25,342 nucleotides of DNA. It comes from CAYPCH01 sp964409165. GTDB taxonomy: Bacteria > Bacillota > Clostridia > Acetivibrionales > Acetivibrionaceae. Below, one piece after another: positions 1-7,474 of the stretch. The stretch covers positions 1 through 25,342 of the forward strand of contig CAYPCH010000048.1 of assembly GCA_964409165.1 (NCBI GenBank), given 5' to 3'. Within the stretch, counting starts at the first letter, position 1, and every line of letters begins with the position of its first letter. The notes beneath the pieces are model-generated. The model did not search any database. It was given only the letters and a program-made list of their open reading frames with translations, and had not been told where the DNA came from. Made by a program: the position numbers and the translations under genes.

Positions 1-2
1 GT

Positions 3-674
3 TATTATTATTTGAACAATGCCCACGGCGATGTTACAGCATTAATCAATAGCACCGGAGATATCGTTAATTCATACAAGTACGATGCATTTGGAAATAC
101 CATTGAATCCGTTGAAAACGTTCAGAACAGATTCCGCTATGCAGGTGAACAGTTTGACCCAGTAACAGGTCAGTATTACCTCCGGGCTAGATTCTACAAC
201 CCAGTTGTGGGAAGGTTTACACAAGAGGATACATATAGAGGCGATGGACTGAATCTTTATGCATATGTGCAGAATAACCCGGTAAAGTATATTGACCCAA
301 GTGGGTATAGTTGTGAAAGTAAAAATGATGTATATGCGGGAGTTGGTAATGGTAATACTCCTGATGTTCCAACTACAAGAGTACGACATTATACAAACAG
401 GAAAGGGATAAGTGGAATCGAGCAGGATGGAAGTATTATTGCAAAAGATAATAACAGGGTCTATGTAGAACCAGCAAATAAAAAGCCTCTTAGCCAGATT
501 GAAGCTGAAACAAAATACCAATTAAAACCTGGTAAGGGAAGGGACTATGTGGAGTTTGATGTTCCTGATTCTCTACTTGAATGGGTGAAAAATCCTAGAT
601 ATGGGACACCCGAATTAACAATAAAAGGCGTCGTTGAGGAATTGATGAATCCAAACTTTGTAAGGAGGAAATAA
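3..674 (+). CDS. Rhs-family polymorphic toxin, C-terminal part, HYD1-like ADP-ribosyltransferase tip (5' end outside window)
   Basis: The frame is open to the left edge (codons for YYYLNNAHGDV precede the first possible TTG), so this is the end of a much larger gene. Counting from codon 12-14, residues 1-99 are the Rhs repeat-associated core, ending in the usual NLYAYVQNNP and YIDPSG block. The variable tip starts after it. Residues about 122-206 begin with RHYTNRKGISGIEQDG and continue through VYVEPA and GRDYVEFDVP, matching the layout of the Tox-ART-HYD1 family, whose conserved H, Y and D name it (here probably H126, Y151, D183). The inferred role is a contact-delivered toxin that modifies a target by ADP-ribosylation; the target is unknown. 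The stop is 4 bases before the next gene, and that gene's Shine-Dalgarno lies inside this 3' end. The Rhs assignment is sure; the tip family is likely. Confidence 0.85.
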   Translation, partial: YYYLNNAHGDVTALINSTGDIVNSYKYDAFGNTIESVENVQNRFRYAGEQFDPVTGQYYLRARFYNPVVGRFTQEDTYRGDGLNLYAYVQNNPVKYIDPSGYSCESKNDVYAGVGNGNTPDVPTTRVRHYTNRKGISGIEQDGSIIAKDNNRVYVEPANKKPLSQIEAETKYQLKPGKGRDYVEFDVPDSLLEWVKNPRYGTPELTIKGVVEELMNPNFVRRK

Positions 675-678
675 GGCT

Positions 679-999
679 ATGCTGAAAGAAAATGAGAAAA
701 TAACATTATCGGGAGATGAAGCTATAAATGTATTAAAAGAGATAAACTTGATTTTGATATCGTTACATGATATGGGTTCTTACTACATGGATAAGGACAA
801 AAGAGAGTATGAAAAAGAGACAACTCGTTTTATTGATGAGTGGAAGGTAACTCACAGACTTTCTAAAGTAAGAGGAATCATATCAGAGAAATTTAATAAT
901 GAACTTGGCAATGATGATATGGATGATTTGGAGAGAGCAATGGAAGGGTTAAAATACTGGCAAAAGCCAGGAGACAACGCAGAAGACATTATAGAATGA
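679..999 (+). CDS. Putative immunity protein for the Rhs toxin
   Basis: A 106-residue, charged, probably helical cytoplasmic protein with no signal peptide or membrane segment. It starts with ATG four bases after the Rhs stop, and the AAGGAGG at 662-668 inside the toxin gene is its ribosome binding site, so the two are translationally linked. I do not recognise the family from sequence. The role as cognate immunity protein is inferred only from position: polymorphic toxin tips are normally followed by a small gene that neutralises them. Acidic residues cluster in the C-terminal third (around GNDDMDDLERAMEG), which would suit binding to a basic toxin surface. That it is a real gene is well supported by the tight coupling; the function is context only. 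Confidence 0.75.
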   Translation: MLKENEKITLSGDEAINVLKEINLILISLHDMGSYYMDKDKREYEKETTRFIDEWKVTHRLSKVRGIISEKFNNELGNDDMDDLERAMEGLKYWQKPGDNAEDIIE

Positions 1000-1049
1000 T
1001 TTCCAATAGTAATTTTATCTGTAGACAAGGGGACGGTTCATAAAAGGGT

Positions 1050-1140
1050 CAATCGGAAGTTTTGCGCGAAAAAAAGACTCAACCAGTGGATAAACACTGA
1101 ATTTTGAGTCTTTTCGCAACACGCGCAAAATTTTTGATTG
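1050..1140. repeat. 91-base imperfect palindrome
   Basis: The ends CAATC (1050-1054) and GATTG (1136-1140) are complementary. Inside them TTTTGCGCG (1060-1068) pairs with CGCGCAAAA (1122-1130), AAAAGACTCAA (1072-1082) with TTGAGTCTTTT (1104-1114), and CAGTG (1084-1088) with CACTG (1095-1099) around a GATAAA loop. Small bulges separate the blocks. The whole could fold into one long hairpin. It is larger than a normal terminator and lacks a terminal T-run, which suggests a mobile-element-derived repeat, but a single copy proves nothing. Confidence 0.7.
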
Positions 1141-1563
1141 CCCAGAAGAAGGAAATTGCGGAATATTAGGAACTATATTAGGAATTACTAAAAAGTTTTT
1201 TAAAAAAAGAAGGAGTTTTTTAATTTGTGTCGAATATGGAATTTCAATCTTTTTGCCCATACGATAATAATTTATCTTTAGTATACCATAAAAATGCCAT
1301 CGCGTTAGCGATTTTGTTCTTCTCTTGCTTCCTCTACCTAATTTTGGGGGATTGCACAAAAAAAACATTTAATAGTTGTTTTCCATTGGATAGATACGGG
1401 CATATAGAATGAAGCTGAATTGCTGTCAGAGGATGAATAAACAAACGGATACATATTGACTGAAGTAGAAGGGGGTTTGTAAAAAAAGCTTAAAAATGTT
1501 AACAAATTCATTCCTAGGCTAATTCTAAAGATGTAAAAAGCTAATTCCAGCTACTAACCAGGT

Positions 1564-1608
1564 TTGGCTGTGGGCATGAAATTCGGAGGAATTCATGTCC
1601 ACAGCCAA
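1564..1608. repeat. Strong hairpin upstream of fabI
   Basis: The 17-base arms (1564-1580 and 1592-1608) are complementary except for one G-T pair, and pairing can extend inward with AATTC/GAATT around a GGAG loop. No T-run follows on either strand, so it is not a standard terminator. It lies about 75 bases before the fabI promoter, so it is probably not in the fabI transcript. Function unknown. Confidence 0.65.
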
Positions 1609-1680
1609 GCCGGACGATTTAGCACTATATTAAAAAATGGGGAAACTCAAAAGTCATATTCTTTACAACGTGATTAATTT

Positions 1681-1708
1681 TTGATAAAGTTATATGTGGC
1701 TTTACAAT
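1681..1708 (+). promoter_or_regulatory. Sigma-A promoter of fabI
   Basis: TTGATA (1681-1686), a 16-base spacer and TACAAT (1703-1708) face fabI. The predicted start near 1715 gives a leader of about 55 bases before the ATG at 1771. Confidence 0.6.
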
Positions 1709-1770
1709 AGCCAAAATTTATTCCTTTGCATTTTTTTAAGGATAATAAGCTTACAAAGGAGCGTAATTTG

Positions 1771-2529
1771 ATGGGAAATCTACTGGAAAATAAAAATATT
1801 TTGGTTATGGGAGTAAGAAATAAATGGAGCATTGCCTGGGGCATAGTAAAAGCAGCCCAAGAAGAAGGTGCACGTCTGATAATATCATATCAGGGTGAAA
1901 GAGAAAAGGCTAATGCCGAAGATCTAGGCGGAGATTCTGTCTTACAATGTGACATATCTTCCGATGAAGATATTGATAATCTTTTTAAAGATATTAAAGA
2001 AAAATACGGCGTTATACACGGGGTAGTCCACTGCATAGCCCATGCAAAAACCGAAGACCTTCAAAATGACTTTATAAATACATCCAGGGACGGTTTTGCC
2101 CATGCACTTGATATAAGTGCTTATTCCCTTGTAGCAGTGAGCCGCAGAGCAAAGGATTTGATGACCGAGGGAGGCAGTATTCTGACACTTACATATATGG
2201 GTTCGGAAAAGGTATTTCCGGGATATAATGTTATGGCAATTGCAAAAGCAGCCCTTGAAACAAGTGTAATGTACCTTGCATCAGATCTTGGACCAATGAA
2301 TATAAGGGTAAACGCCATATCCGCAGGTCCTATAAAAACCCTTTCAGGTAAAGGTGTAAAAAGTTTCAGTAGCATATTAGATACAGTTGAGACAAGAGCC
2401 CCTCTTAGAAGAAACATCACGCAAGAAGACCTTGGAAAGGCTTCATTATTTTTATTAAGCGACCTGTCAAGCGGTATGACAGGGGAAGTTCTCCATGTGG
2501 ACAGCGGTTATAGTATCATGGGCATATAG
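1771..2529 (+). CDS. fabI: Enoyl-[acyl-carrier-protein] reductase (NADH), FabI type
   Basis: Reduces the trans-2 double bond of enoyl-ACP in the last step of each type II fatty acid elongation cycle, in the cytoplasm. The 252-residue length is normal. It has the divergent SDR cofactor motif of FabI (GVRNKWSIAWG, residues 14-24), the active-site Tyr142 in LTYMGSEK, and the Tyr-x6-Lys pair Y152/K159 in YNVMAIAK. GPIKTLSGKGVKSF near residue 190 forms the substrate-binding loop region. The ATG at 1771 is preferred over the in-frame TTG at 1726 because AAAGGAG (1756-1762) lies 8 bases before it and proteins of this family start about 10 residues before the glycine motif. It stands alone, away from any other fatty acid gene in the window, with its own promoter and terminator. 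Confidence 0.93.
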   Translation: MGNLLENKNILVMGVRNKWSIAWGIVKAAQEEGARLIISYQGEREKANAEDLGGDSVLQCDISSDEDIDNLFKDIKEKYGVIHGVVHCIAHAKTEDLQNDFINTSRDGFAHALDISAYSLVAVSRRAKDLMTEGGSILTLTYMGSEKVFPGYNVMAIAKAALETSVMYLASDLGPMNIRVNAISAGPIKTLSGKGVKSFSSILDTVETRAPLRRNITQEDLGKASLFLLSDLSSGMTGEVLHVDSGYSIMGI

Positions 2530-2551
2530 TATTTTCAAAACATTTGAAGCC

Positions 2552-2604
2552 CTAAACAGATAAAACTGAGTACCCATCGAAGGTACTCAGTTTTATCTGT
2601 TTAG
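2552..2604. terminator. Bidirectional terminator between fabI and the lipid kinase
   Basis: A perfect 23-base inverted repeat (2552-2574 with 2582-2604) around a 7-base loop. Its GC-richer core ACTGAGTACC/GGTACTCAGT is followed by TTTTATCTGTTT on the + strand, with the mirror image on the - strand. It sits 22 bases after the fabI stop, between convergent genes. Confidence 0.8.
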
Positions 2605-2630
2605 AGCCATTTCCTGAAAGGAAATCCGGC

Positions 2631-2665
2631 AAAAAGCAAGGGGGCTCGATGACCCAAAGCTTTTT
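2631..2665. terminator. Terminator hairpin after the glg/lipid kinase genes
   Basis: AAAAAGC (2631-2637) pairs with GCTTTTT (2659-2665), with an inner GGG/CCC pairing. It lies immediately after the stop codon of the - strand lipid kinase (2668) and can act in both directions because both flanks are A/T-rich. A small extra palindrome, ATTTCCT-GAA-AGGAAAT, lies at 2609-2625 between the two terminators. Confidence 0.6.
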
Positions 2666-2667
2666 GT

Positions 2668-3570
2668 TTATTTCACGAATACTTTCAGTGCACTGTGTAT
2701 AAATCTTACATTGATCGGCAGTCCAGTCCCTTTTTCACCATCAATACTCAGAGAAACATCACTTGAACCCTTGATAATGCATGATTTTGCCCTTAAGTTA
2801 ACTATATTTTTGTTGTTCAAAGTTTCATTGCTCAATACACTGAAAAAGACTCCCGCCAAGTCTATATGGCTACAACTCTTAATCAGTACAATATCCATAA
2901 GACCGTCCGAAATATCAGCTTCCGTAACAATATTGTTGAATCCCCCCGCCTGCTTCCCGTTCAATATGACAAAGAGCACTATATCATCTTCTATAGTCTC
3001 TTCTTCTGTTTGTACCATCAGCTTGTAGGATTTGATACTGGCAACTTCACTAAGTGCCTTCAGATAGTAGGCAAAAGGTCCGAAGTTCTTTTTCAACTCA
3101 CTATGAGTGTTAAAAGATACACCCACAAAAGCTCCTCCAGCACAGGAACTTAAGAAATATGTCTCTTCATTGATAAGCCCTGCATCAACTGCTATCGTTT
3201 TCCCTCCTAAAACAACATCAAGACACCCATCAAGGTTTAACGGTATTTTCAGTATTGATGCAAAGTCATTGCATGTACCCGCTGGAATTATACCCATAGG
3301 AATATCAATACCGCCCTTCAATATAATATTGCTCACAAAATTCAGTGTTCCGTCACCGCCTGAAGAAATAATGAATTTGTAGTTATTCTTCTTAAGAATA
3401 TTAAGAAGAATATCCCCTCTATCATATTGAATCCTGTACGGCTGGAGCAAAACCCCCTCATTCTGAAACCTTTCAATGATATAATCAAGCTTCTGGGGAA
3501 GGCTATGGTCACCGGAAAACGGATTATAAACCAAAATTGCTTTATCCATACCTATATGCTTACCTTTCAT
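2668..3570 (-). CDS. Diacylglycerol kinase-family lipid kinase (DagK/YegS/BmrU type)
   Basis: Belongs to the DAGK catalytic superfamily of soluble or membrane-peripheral enzymes that phosphorylate diacylglycerol or a related lipid with ATP. Visible motifs are YNPFSG (residues 15-20), the nucleotide-binding SSGGDGTLN (69-77) and GIIPAGTCNDFA (near 93-104), followed by the beta-rich C-terminal domain with DGLMDIVLI and SIDGE. The 300-residue length is typical. The ATG at 3570 begins two bases after the glgD stop. An internal ATG at 3549 (MDKAILVYNP) is equally plausible, and neither has a strong ribosome binding site. The close spacing suggests co-transcription with glgCD, but no metabolic link to glycogen is evident. 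The exact lipid substrate cannot be told from sequence. Confidence 0.85.
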   Translation of the reverse strand: MKGKHIGMDKAILVYNPFSGDHSLPQKLDYIIERFQNEGVLLQPYRIQYDRGDILLNILKKNNYKFIISSGGDGTLNFVSNIILKGGIDIPMGIIPAGTCNDFASILKIPLNLDGCLDVVLGGKTIAVDAGLINEETYFLSSCAGGAFVGVSFNTHSELKKNFGPFAYYLKALSEVASIKSYKLMVQTEEETIEDDIVLFVILNGKQAGGFNNIVTEADISDGLMDIVLIKSCSHIDLAGVFFSVLSNETLNNKNIVNLRAKSCIIKGSSDVSLSIDGEKGTGLPINVRFIHSALKVFVK

Positions 3571-3572
3571 AG

Positions 3573-4694
3573 CTATATTCTCGCACCCTTACCTATTATA
3601 ACAGGAAAACTAGGTATTCCTTTTAGGTTTATCCCTTTTGACAGTACAACATTCTTATCAATTATTATATTGTCAATATCAACATCCTCTTCAATAACCG
3701 ACCCCTGCATAATTATACTGTTTTTAACCACTGCACCTCTTTTTATAGTGACTCCTCTGAAAAGCACTGAATTCACAACAGTTCCTTCAATTATGCATCC
3801 GTCGGCAACTATTGAGTTTTTCACGTCTGCCTCGGGGTTATACTTTGCAGGGGCTTCATCTTTCACCTTTGTGTAGACCTTTCCATACTCTTCAAACAGC
3901 TGATGCCTAATTTCAGGCTTCAACATTTCCATATTCACCTTATAATATGTATTAATTGATTTGAAGTTTCTCCAATAACCATTAAATTTATATCCATATA
4001 TATTTAAGGATTGAAGCTTATTTATAATAACATCCTTGACAAAGTCATACTTCCCGTAAGCTGCACATTCTTCAAGAAGTGTAATCAGAAGCTCCCTTTT
4101 TAGTATGTATATCCCCATTGAACAGGTAGTTGTTTTGGGGTTTTTATGCTTTTCTTTAAAATCTATTACCTTTCCGCTTTCATCCACTGTCATGGCTCCC
4201 ATGTGAGAAAGCTCTTCTGGTGGAAAATCGGTCATATCCCTGTAGGCAATAGTTATATCTGCATTCTTTTCTATGTAGTAATCCAACATGGAATCAAAAA
4301 GCATCTTATATACACAATTGCCCTGGGCAACAATCACATACTCCTGAAAACTCCTCTTAAGAAAAGTGATATTGTGTACCATTGCATCAGCACTTCCCTG
4401 ATACCATCCGGAATTCTCATCCGATAAAAAAGGCGGAAATATGAATAATCCTTCATTTCTTCTATCAAGATCCCACTCTTTTCCCGAACCAAGGTGATCC
4501 ATTAGCGAGCGGAAGCTGTACTGAGTAAGAACACCTATGTTTGTAATTCCAGAGTTAACCATATTGGATAAAACAAAATCAATTACCCTGTATTTCCCTC
4601 CAATCGGCACAGCAGTACTTGACCTAAACTCAGCCAATTCTTTAAGCCTGTTATCTTTTCCTCCCGTCAACACAATCCCCATTGTACTCTTCAC
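3573..4694 (-). CDS. glgD: Glucose-1-phosphate adenylyltransferase-like subunit GlgD
   Basis: Partner subunit of ADP-glucose pyrophosphorylase, which makes ADP-glucose for glycogen synthesis. An N-terminal nucleotidyltransferase fold (to about residue 240) is followed by left-handed beta-helix hexapeptides (IVADGCIIEGTVVNSVLFRG onward). At 373 residues it is shorter than GlgC. The active site looks decayed: the nucleotide loop reads GGKDNRL (11-17), the Lys-Pro after it is replaced by RSSTAVP, and the catalytic Asp position in the GDHIYKM motif is Asn126 (QGNCVYKM). This fits the known role of GlgD as a modulatory rather than catalytic subunit. It starts with GTG, overlapping the glgC stop by 4 bases (GTGA), with AAGGAGG 9 bases upstream; this arrangement should couple synthesis of the two subunits. 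Confidence 0.93.
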   Translation of the reverse strand: MKSTMGIVLTGGKDNRLKELAEFRSSTAVPIGGKYRVIDFVLSNMVNSGITNIGVLTQYSFRSLMDHLGSGKEWDLDRRNEGLFIFPPFLSDENSGWYQGSADAMVHNITFLKRSFQEYVIVAQGNCVYKMLFDSMLDYYIEKNADITIAYRDMTDFPPEELSHMGAMTVDESGKVIDFKEKHKNPKTTTCSMGIYILKRELLITLLEECAAYGKYDFVKDVIINKLQSLNIYGYKFNGYWRNFKSINTYYKVNMEMLKPEIRHQLFEEYGKVYTKVKDEAPAKYNPEADVKNSIVADGCIIEGTVVNSVLFRGVTIKRGAVVKNSIIMQGSVIEEDVDIDNIIIDKNVVLSKGINLKGIPSFPVIIGKGARI

Positions 4695-5971
4695 TCACAT
4701 TCACCTCCTTTTAAAACGCTCTTTCCTGAATCTATTTTCAATGAGCAGTAATCACTCTCGAATACATTGTTATCAATTACAACATTTTTACCTATTTCGC
4801 AATTATCGGGAACATAAGTTCTTTCACCTATAACTGTTATTCCCGAGTTGTATAAAGCCGGTTTAATCTCATTCGGAACTGTTTCACCGGATCCCATTAT
4901 AACATTATTCCCAACTTTTGAACCTTCACCAATAATACTCTGACTAATATGTGAATTAACTCCTAATACAGTATCGGACATAATTATTGAATCCTCAATT
5001 ATCGTACCCTCACCAACATATACACCTGGAAAAATAACCGAATTTTTTACGCTTCCGTATATCATACAACCTTCTGATACAATAGCCTTCTTGATACTTC
5101 CCTCAGGACCTATGTAATGAGGTGGCTTAACAGGATTAGGCGTAAATATTTTCCATGCCGGGTCAAAAAGATTAAAGTCAGGCACCCTGCTGATCAAGTC
5201 CATATTGGACTCCCAGTATGCCTCTATTGTTCCTACATCCCGCCAATAGCCGCTGAATCTGTATGCCCACATGTTTTTCCCTTCGTCCAGCATCATAGGA
5301 ATAATATTTTTGCCAAAATCATGGTCTGTCTGACTGTTCTGGTCATCCCTTATAAGATAATCCCTCAGTATACTCCAGTTGAATATGTAAACTCCCATTG
5401 ATGCAAGATTGTTCTTAGGGTTTTTGGGTTTTTCCTCAAATTCAAATACTCTCCCTTCATCGTCGGTATTCATAATACCATATCTGCTTGCTTCCTCCCA
5501 TGGAACATCAATTACGGAAATTGTTGCATCCGCGTTTTTCTCCTTGTGAAAATCAAGCATCTTTGAGTAATTCATCTTGTAAATATGGTCTCCCGATAAA
5601 ATTACTACGTACTCGGGTGAATGCTTATCAACATAATGAATGTTTTGAAAAACGGCATTTGCAGTACCCTTGTACCACTCACCCATTTCAGCTTTAAGAT
5701 AAGGTGACAGGATAGTAACTCCTCCACTTATCCTGTCCATATCCCAAGGCTTTCCGATCCCTATATGCGCATTAAGCTCCAACGGTTGATACTGGGTAAG
5801 TACACCTACAGTATCTATATCAGAGTTAATACAATTGCTTAATGAAAAATCAATAATTCTATATTTACCTCCGTACAAAACAGCAGGCTTTGCAATATTC
5901 TTAGTCAGTACCCCAAGTCTGCTTCCCTGACCTCCCGCAAGCAAGAGGGCAATTATCTCCTTTGTATGCAT
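4691..5971 (-). CDS. glgC: Glucose-1-phosphate adenylyltransferase, catalytic subunit GlgC
   Basis: Makes ADP-glucose and pyrophosphate from ATP and glucose-1-phosphate, the committed step of bacterial glycogen synthesis. Visible are the nucleotide-binding loop GGQGSRL (residues 13-19) with Lys28-Pro29, the active-site SGDHIYKM (126-133, Asp128), FEEKPKNP and the C-terminal beta-helix with hexapeptides (YGSVKNSVIFPGVYVGEG). Its 426-residue length is normal. The ATG at 5971 is chosen over the more distal in-frame start at 6031 because AGGTGG lies about 7 bases upstream and the family begins a few residues before LLLAGG. It is followed directly by glgD. I saw no convincing promoter in the 175 bases before it, so partial read-through from the upstream isomerase gene is possible. 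Confidence 0.95.
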   Translation of the reverse strand: MHTKEIIALLLAGGQGSRLGVLTKNIAKPAVLYGGKYRIIDFSLSNCINSDIDTVGVLTQYQPLELNAHIGIGKPWDMDRISGGVTILSPYLKAEMGEWYKGTANAVFQNIHYVDKHSPEYVVILSGDHIYKMNYSKMLDFHKEKNADATISVIDVPWEEASRYGIMNTDDEGRVFEFEEKPKNPKNNLASMGVYIFNWSILRDYLIRDDQNSQTDHDFGKNIIPMMLDEGKNMWAYRFSGYWRDVGTIEAYWESNMDLISRVPDFNLFDPAWKIFTPNPVKPPHYIGPEGSIKKAIVSEGCMIYGSVKNSVIFPGVYVGEGTIIEDSIIMSDTVLGVNSHISQSIIGEGSKVGNNVIMGSGETVPNEIKPALYNSGITVIGERTYVPDNCEIGKNVVIDNNVFESDYCSLKIDSGKSVLKGGECE

Positions 5972-6146
5972 TAATTCGCCACCTCGTAATATTATATTGA
6001 ACGCAATAAAGACAATCACTTTACAATTCAATCAGATAATAAGTATATTCTATACAACTTATGTTTATCCTTTTTTAATGAATATAAATAACAAGAAACC
6101 CACAAAAACCTCTTAACTCCAGAACAAAAGCCTGACTTGTACCATT

Positions 6147-7259
6147 CTAATTTACATTCAACCTGTCATATACTTTATTGTTTATTTTAACTTTAGTGTC
6201 CTCAAGCAGCTCATCAATGTATTTTTCGTAATCCTTTTCAAGTATTTCATTCTCAATAATATTCCTTGCCTCCTCATATGGAACAAAACCCATATCTTCC
6301 CTTTCAATGCATTTCACAATAGTATAGTCCTTATCTCTTTCAATTATTCCGCTTGTTTCTCCAATTTCAAGCTTTCTTGCTTCATTTAGTATATCCATTA
6401 AAGCTTCACTCTCTTTATTCTGGTTCTCACTAAAAAAAGAGTGCACCAACAATTCGTCGTCCTTATTATATAACCTGGCAACACTGTCAAAGGACTCCCC
6501 ACCATTAAGCCTCTTTTTTGCATCTTCAATTCTTTCCCTTGCCGATATTTTTCTTTCTTCGCTTATTATACCCTTATTATCAACAAATTGAACAGAAATT
6601 CTCTGTACTATTATATTATCAGGAATCTTAAATACAGTGTCTTTTTGCAGTTCGTAGCTTTCTTCCAGCTTTTCTTCTGATATAAGAAGCTCTTTTTTTA
6701 TTAATTTTTCTTTAAGACCTGAAACCATATTATCAAAAGTATAACTAAAATAACCTGCTTCACTATATTCATCAGGACCATAAACAATCTTGTTGCTTTT
6801 TAATGCATCTGCCCTTGACTTATTTTCCTTCTTTAATTCTGCTAAAAAATCTTTATAGTCAACGGATTTAATAATCCCCTTCTCTTTTGCCTGTATTTGC
6901 TGAACCTTGATTCTGACCAACTCTTGTAATGCCTTCTGTTTTGCTATCTCTCCCGGTACTTGTCCGTCAATAGCAGTTGTCCAAAATCTATTACTGTTTT
7001 CTATGCCGTATTTTTTCTTGAAGTAATCCAAAACCTCAATACTCTTATTGTTGAGCTTCATATTAAATTCCCTTACATAAATTGGCTCAGCATTTACATA
7101 TGCAACCTTCGAAAAGTCGTTATAAAAAGCTCCTGTTTGATTTCCTACAGCAACAATCACCAATCCAGATAAAACAAGTAAAACAGCTGTTAATATAATA
7201 GCAATAATCCTTTTTGGCGGTTTTTTCGTTATACAGACATCGCTGTTTGACCTAGCCAA
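6147..7259 (-). CDS. Membrane-anchored parvulin-type peptidyl-prolyl isomerase (PrsA/SurA-like)
   Basis: Likely a foldase outside the membrane that helps exported proteins fold by isomerising prolyl bonds. A short basic N-terminus (KKPPKR) is followed by one hydrophobic segment at about residues 18-40 with no lipobox Cys, so it is probably a signal-anchor protein rather than a PrsA lipoprotein. Residues 50-200 resemble the SurA N-terminal chaperone region (YVNAEPIYVREFNMKLN). The PpiC-like domain is at about 215-325 (RISVQFVD, ARERIEDAKKRLNGGESFDSVARLYN, GETSGIIE), and a C-terminal helix returns to the chaperone part. The PpiC domain is divergent, so catalytic activity is uncertain. It starts with TTG, fixed by AGGAGG 8 bases before it; no in-frame ATG is available nearby. 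A good promoter lies at 7401-7429. Confidence 0.8.
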   Translation of the reverse strand: MARSNSDVCITKKPPKRIIAIILTAVLLVLSGLVIVAVGNQTGAFYNDFSKVAYVNAEPIYVREFNMKLNNKSIEVLDYFKKKYGIENSNRFWTTAIDGQVPGEIAKQKALQELVRIKVQQIQAKEKGIIKSVDYKDFLAELKKENKSRADALKSNKIVYGPDEYSEAGYFSYTFDNMVSGLKEKLIKKELLISEEKLEESYELQKDTVFKIPDNIIVQRISVQFVDNKGIISEERKISARERIEDAKKRLNGGESFDSVARLYNKDDELLVHSFFSENQNKESEALMDILNEARKLEIGETSGIIERDKDYTIVKCIEREDMGFVPYEEARNIIENEILEKDYEKYIDELLEDTKVKINNKVYDRLNVN

Positions 7260-7400
7260 AATGCCTTCCTCCTAGTATATTGAATGCGACAAAATCTTAT
7301 ACTCCGCTTCAATCTTAAGTAATTTTATGCCAATCACAAAAATAATTTTCTTTGCATACATTAATCTCCAAAATTAAAACAGATATAATGTCTTATTAGG

Positions 7401-7429
7401 ATTATATAATATATCATCAGGTCTCTCAA
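7401..7429 (-). promoter_or_regulatory. Sigma-A promoter of the isomerase gene
   Basis: Read on the - strand: TTGAGA (7424-7429), exactly 17 bases, TATAAT (7401-7406). It points to the start at 7259 and gives a leader of about 135 bases in which I see no known regulatory RNA. Confidence 0.65.
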
Positions 7430-7474
7430 GTGTATTTCACGCCATTTATGGTAAAAACCTTTTATTGTGCGGCT

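Larger units (their letters stand above)
1000..1680. other. Long intergenic stretch without a convincing gene
   Basis: Nearly 700 bases with no ORF that resembles a protein. It holds a 91-base palindrome (1050-1140), a second hairpin (1564-1608) and, near 1021-1036, the string GACAAGGGGACGGTTC. On the - strand a short frame begins at about 1261 with MGKKIEIPYSTQIKK and runs into the palindrome. It could be the relic of a mobile-element gene, but no catalytic motif is visible. Otherwise I see nothing in it. Confidence 0.5.

Noticed and set aside
72..521. 149-residue - strand frame inside the Rhs gene
   Set aside because: It is the antisense shadow of the Rhs coding sequence, without binding site or recognisable protein.
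1015..1368. 117-residue - strand frame
   Set aside because: It runs through the palindrome and intergenic DNA, and only its first part (MGKKIEIPYS) looks protein-like; no binding site of note. Mentioned as a possible relic only.
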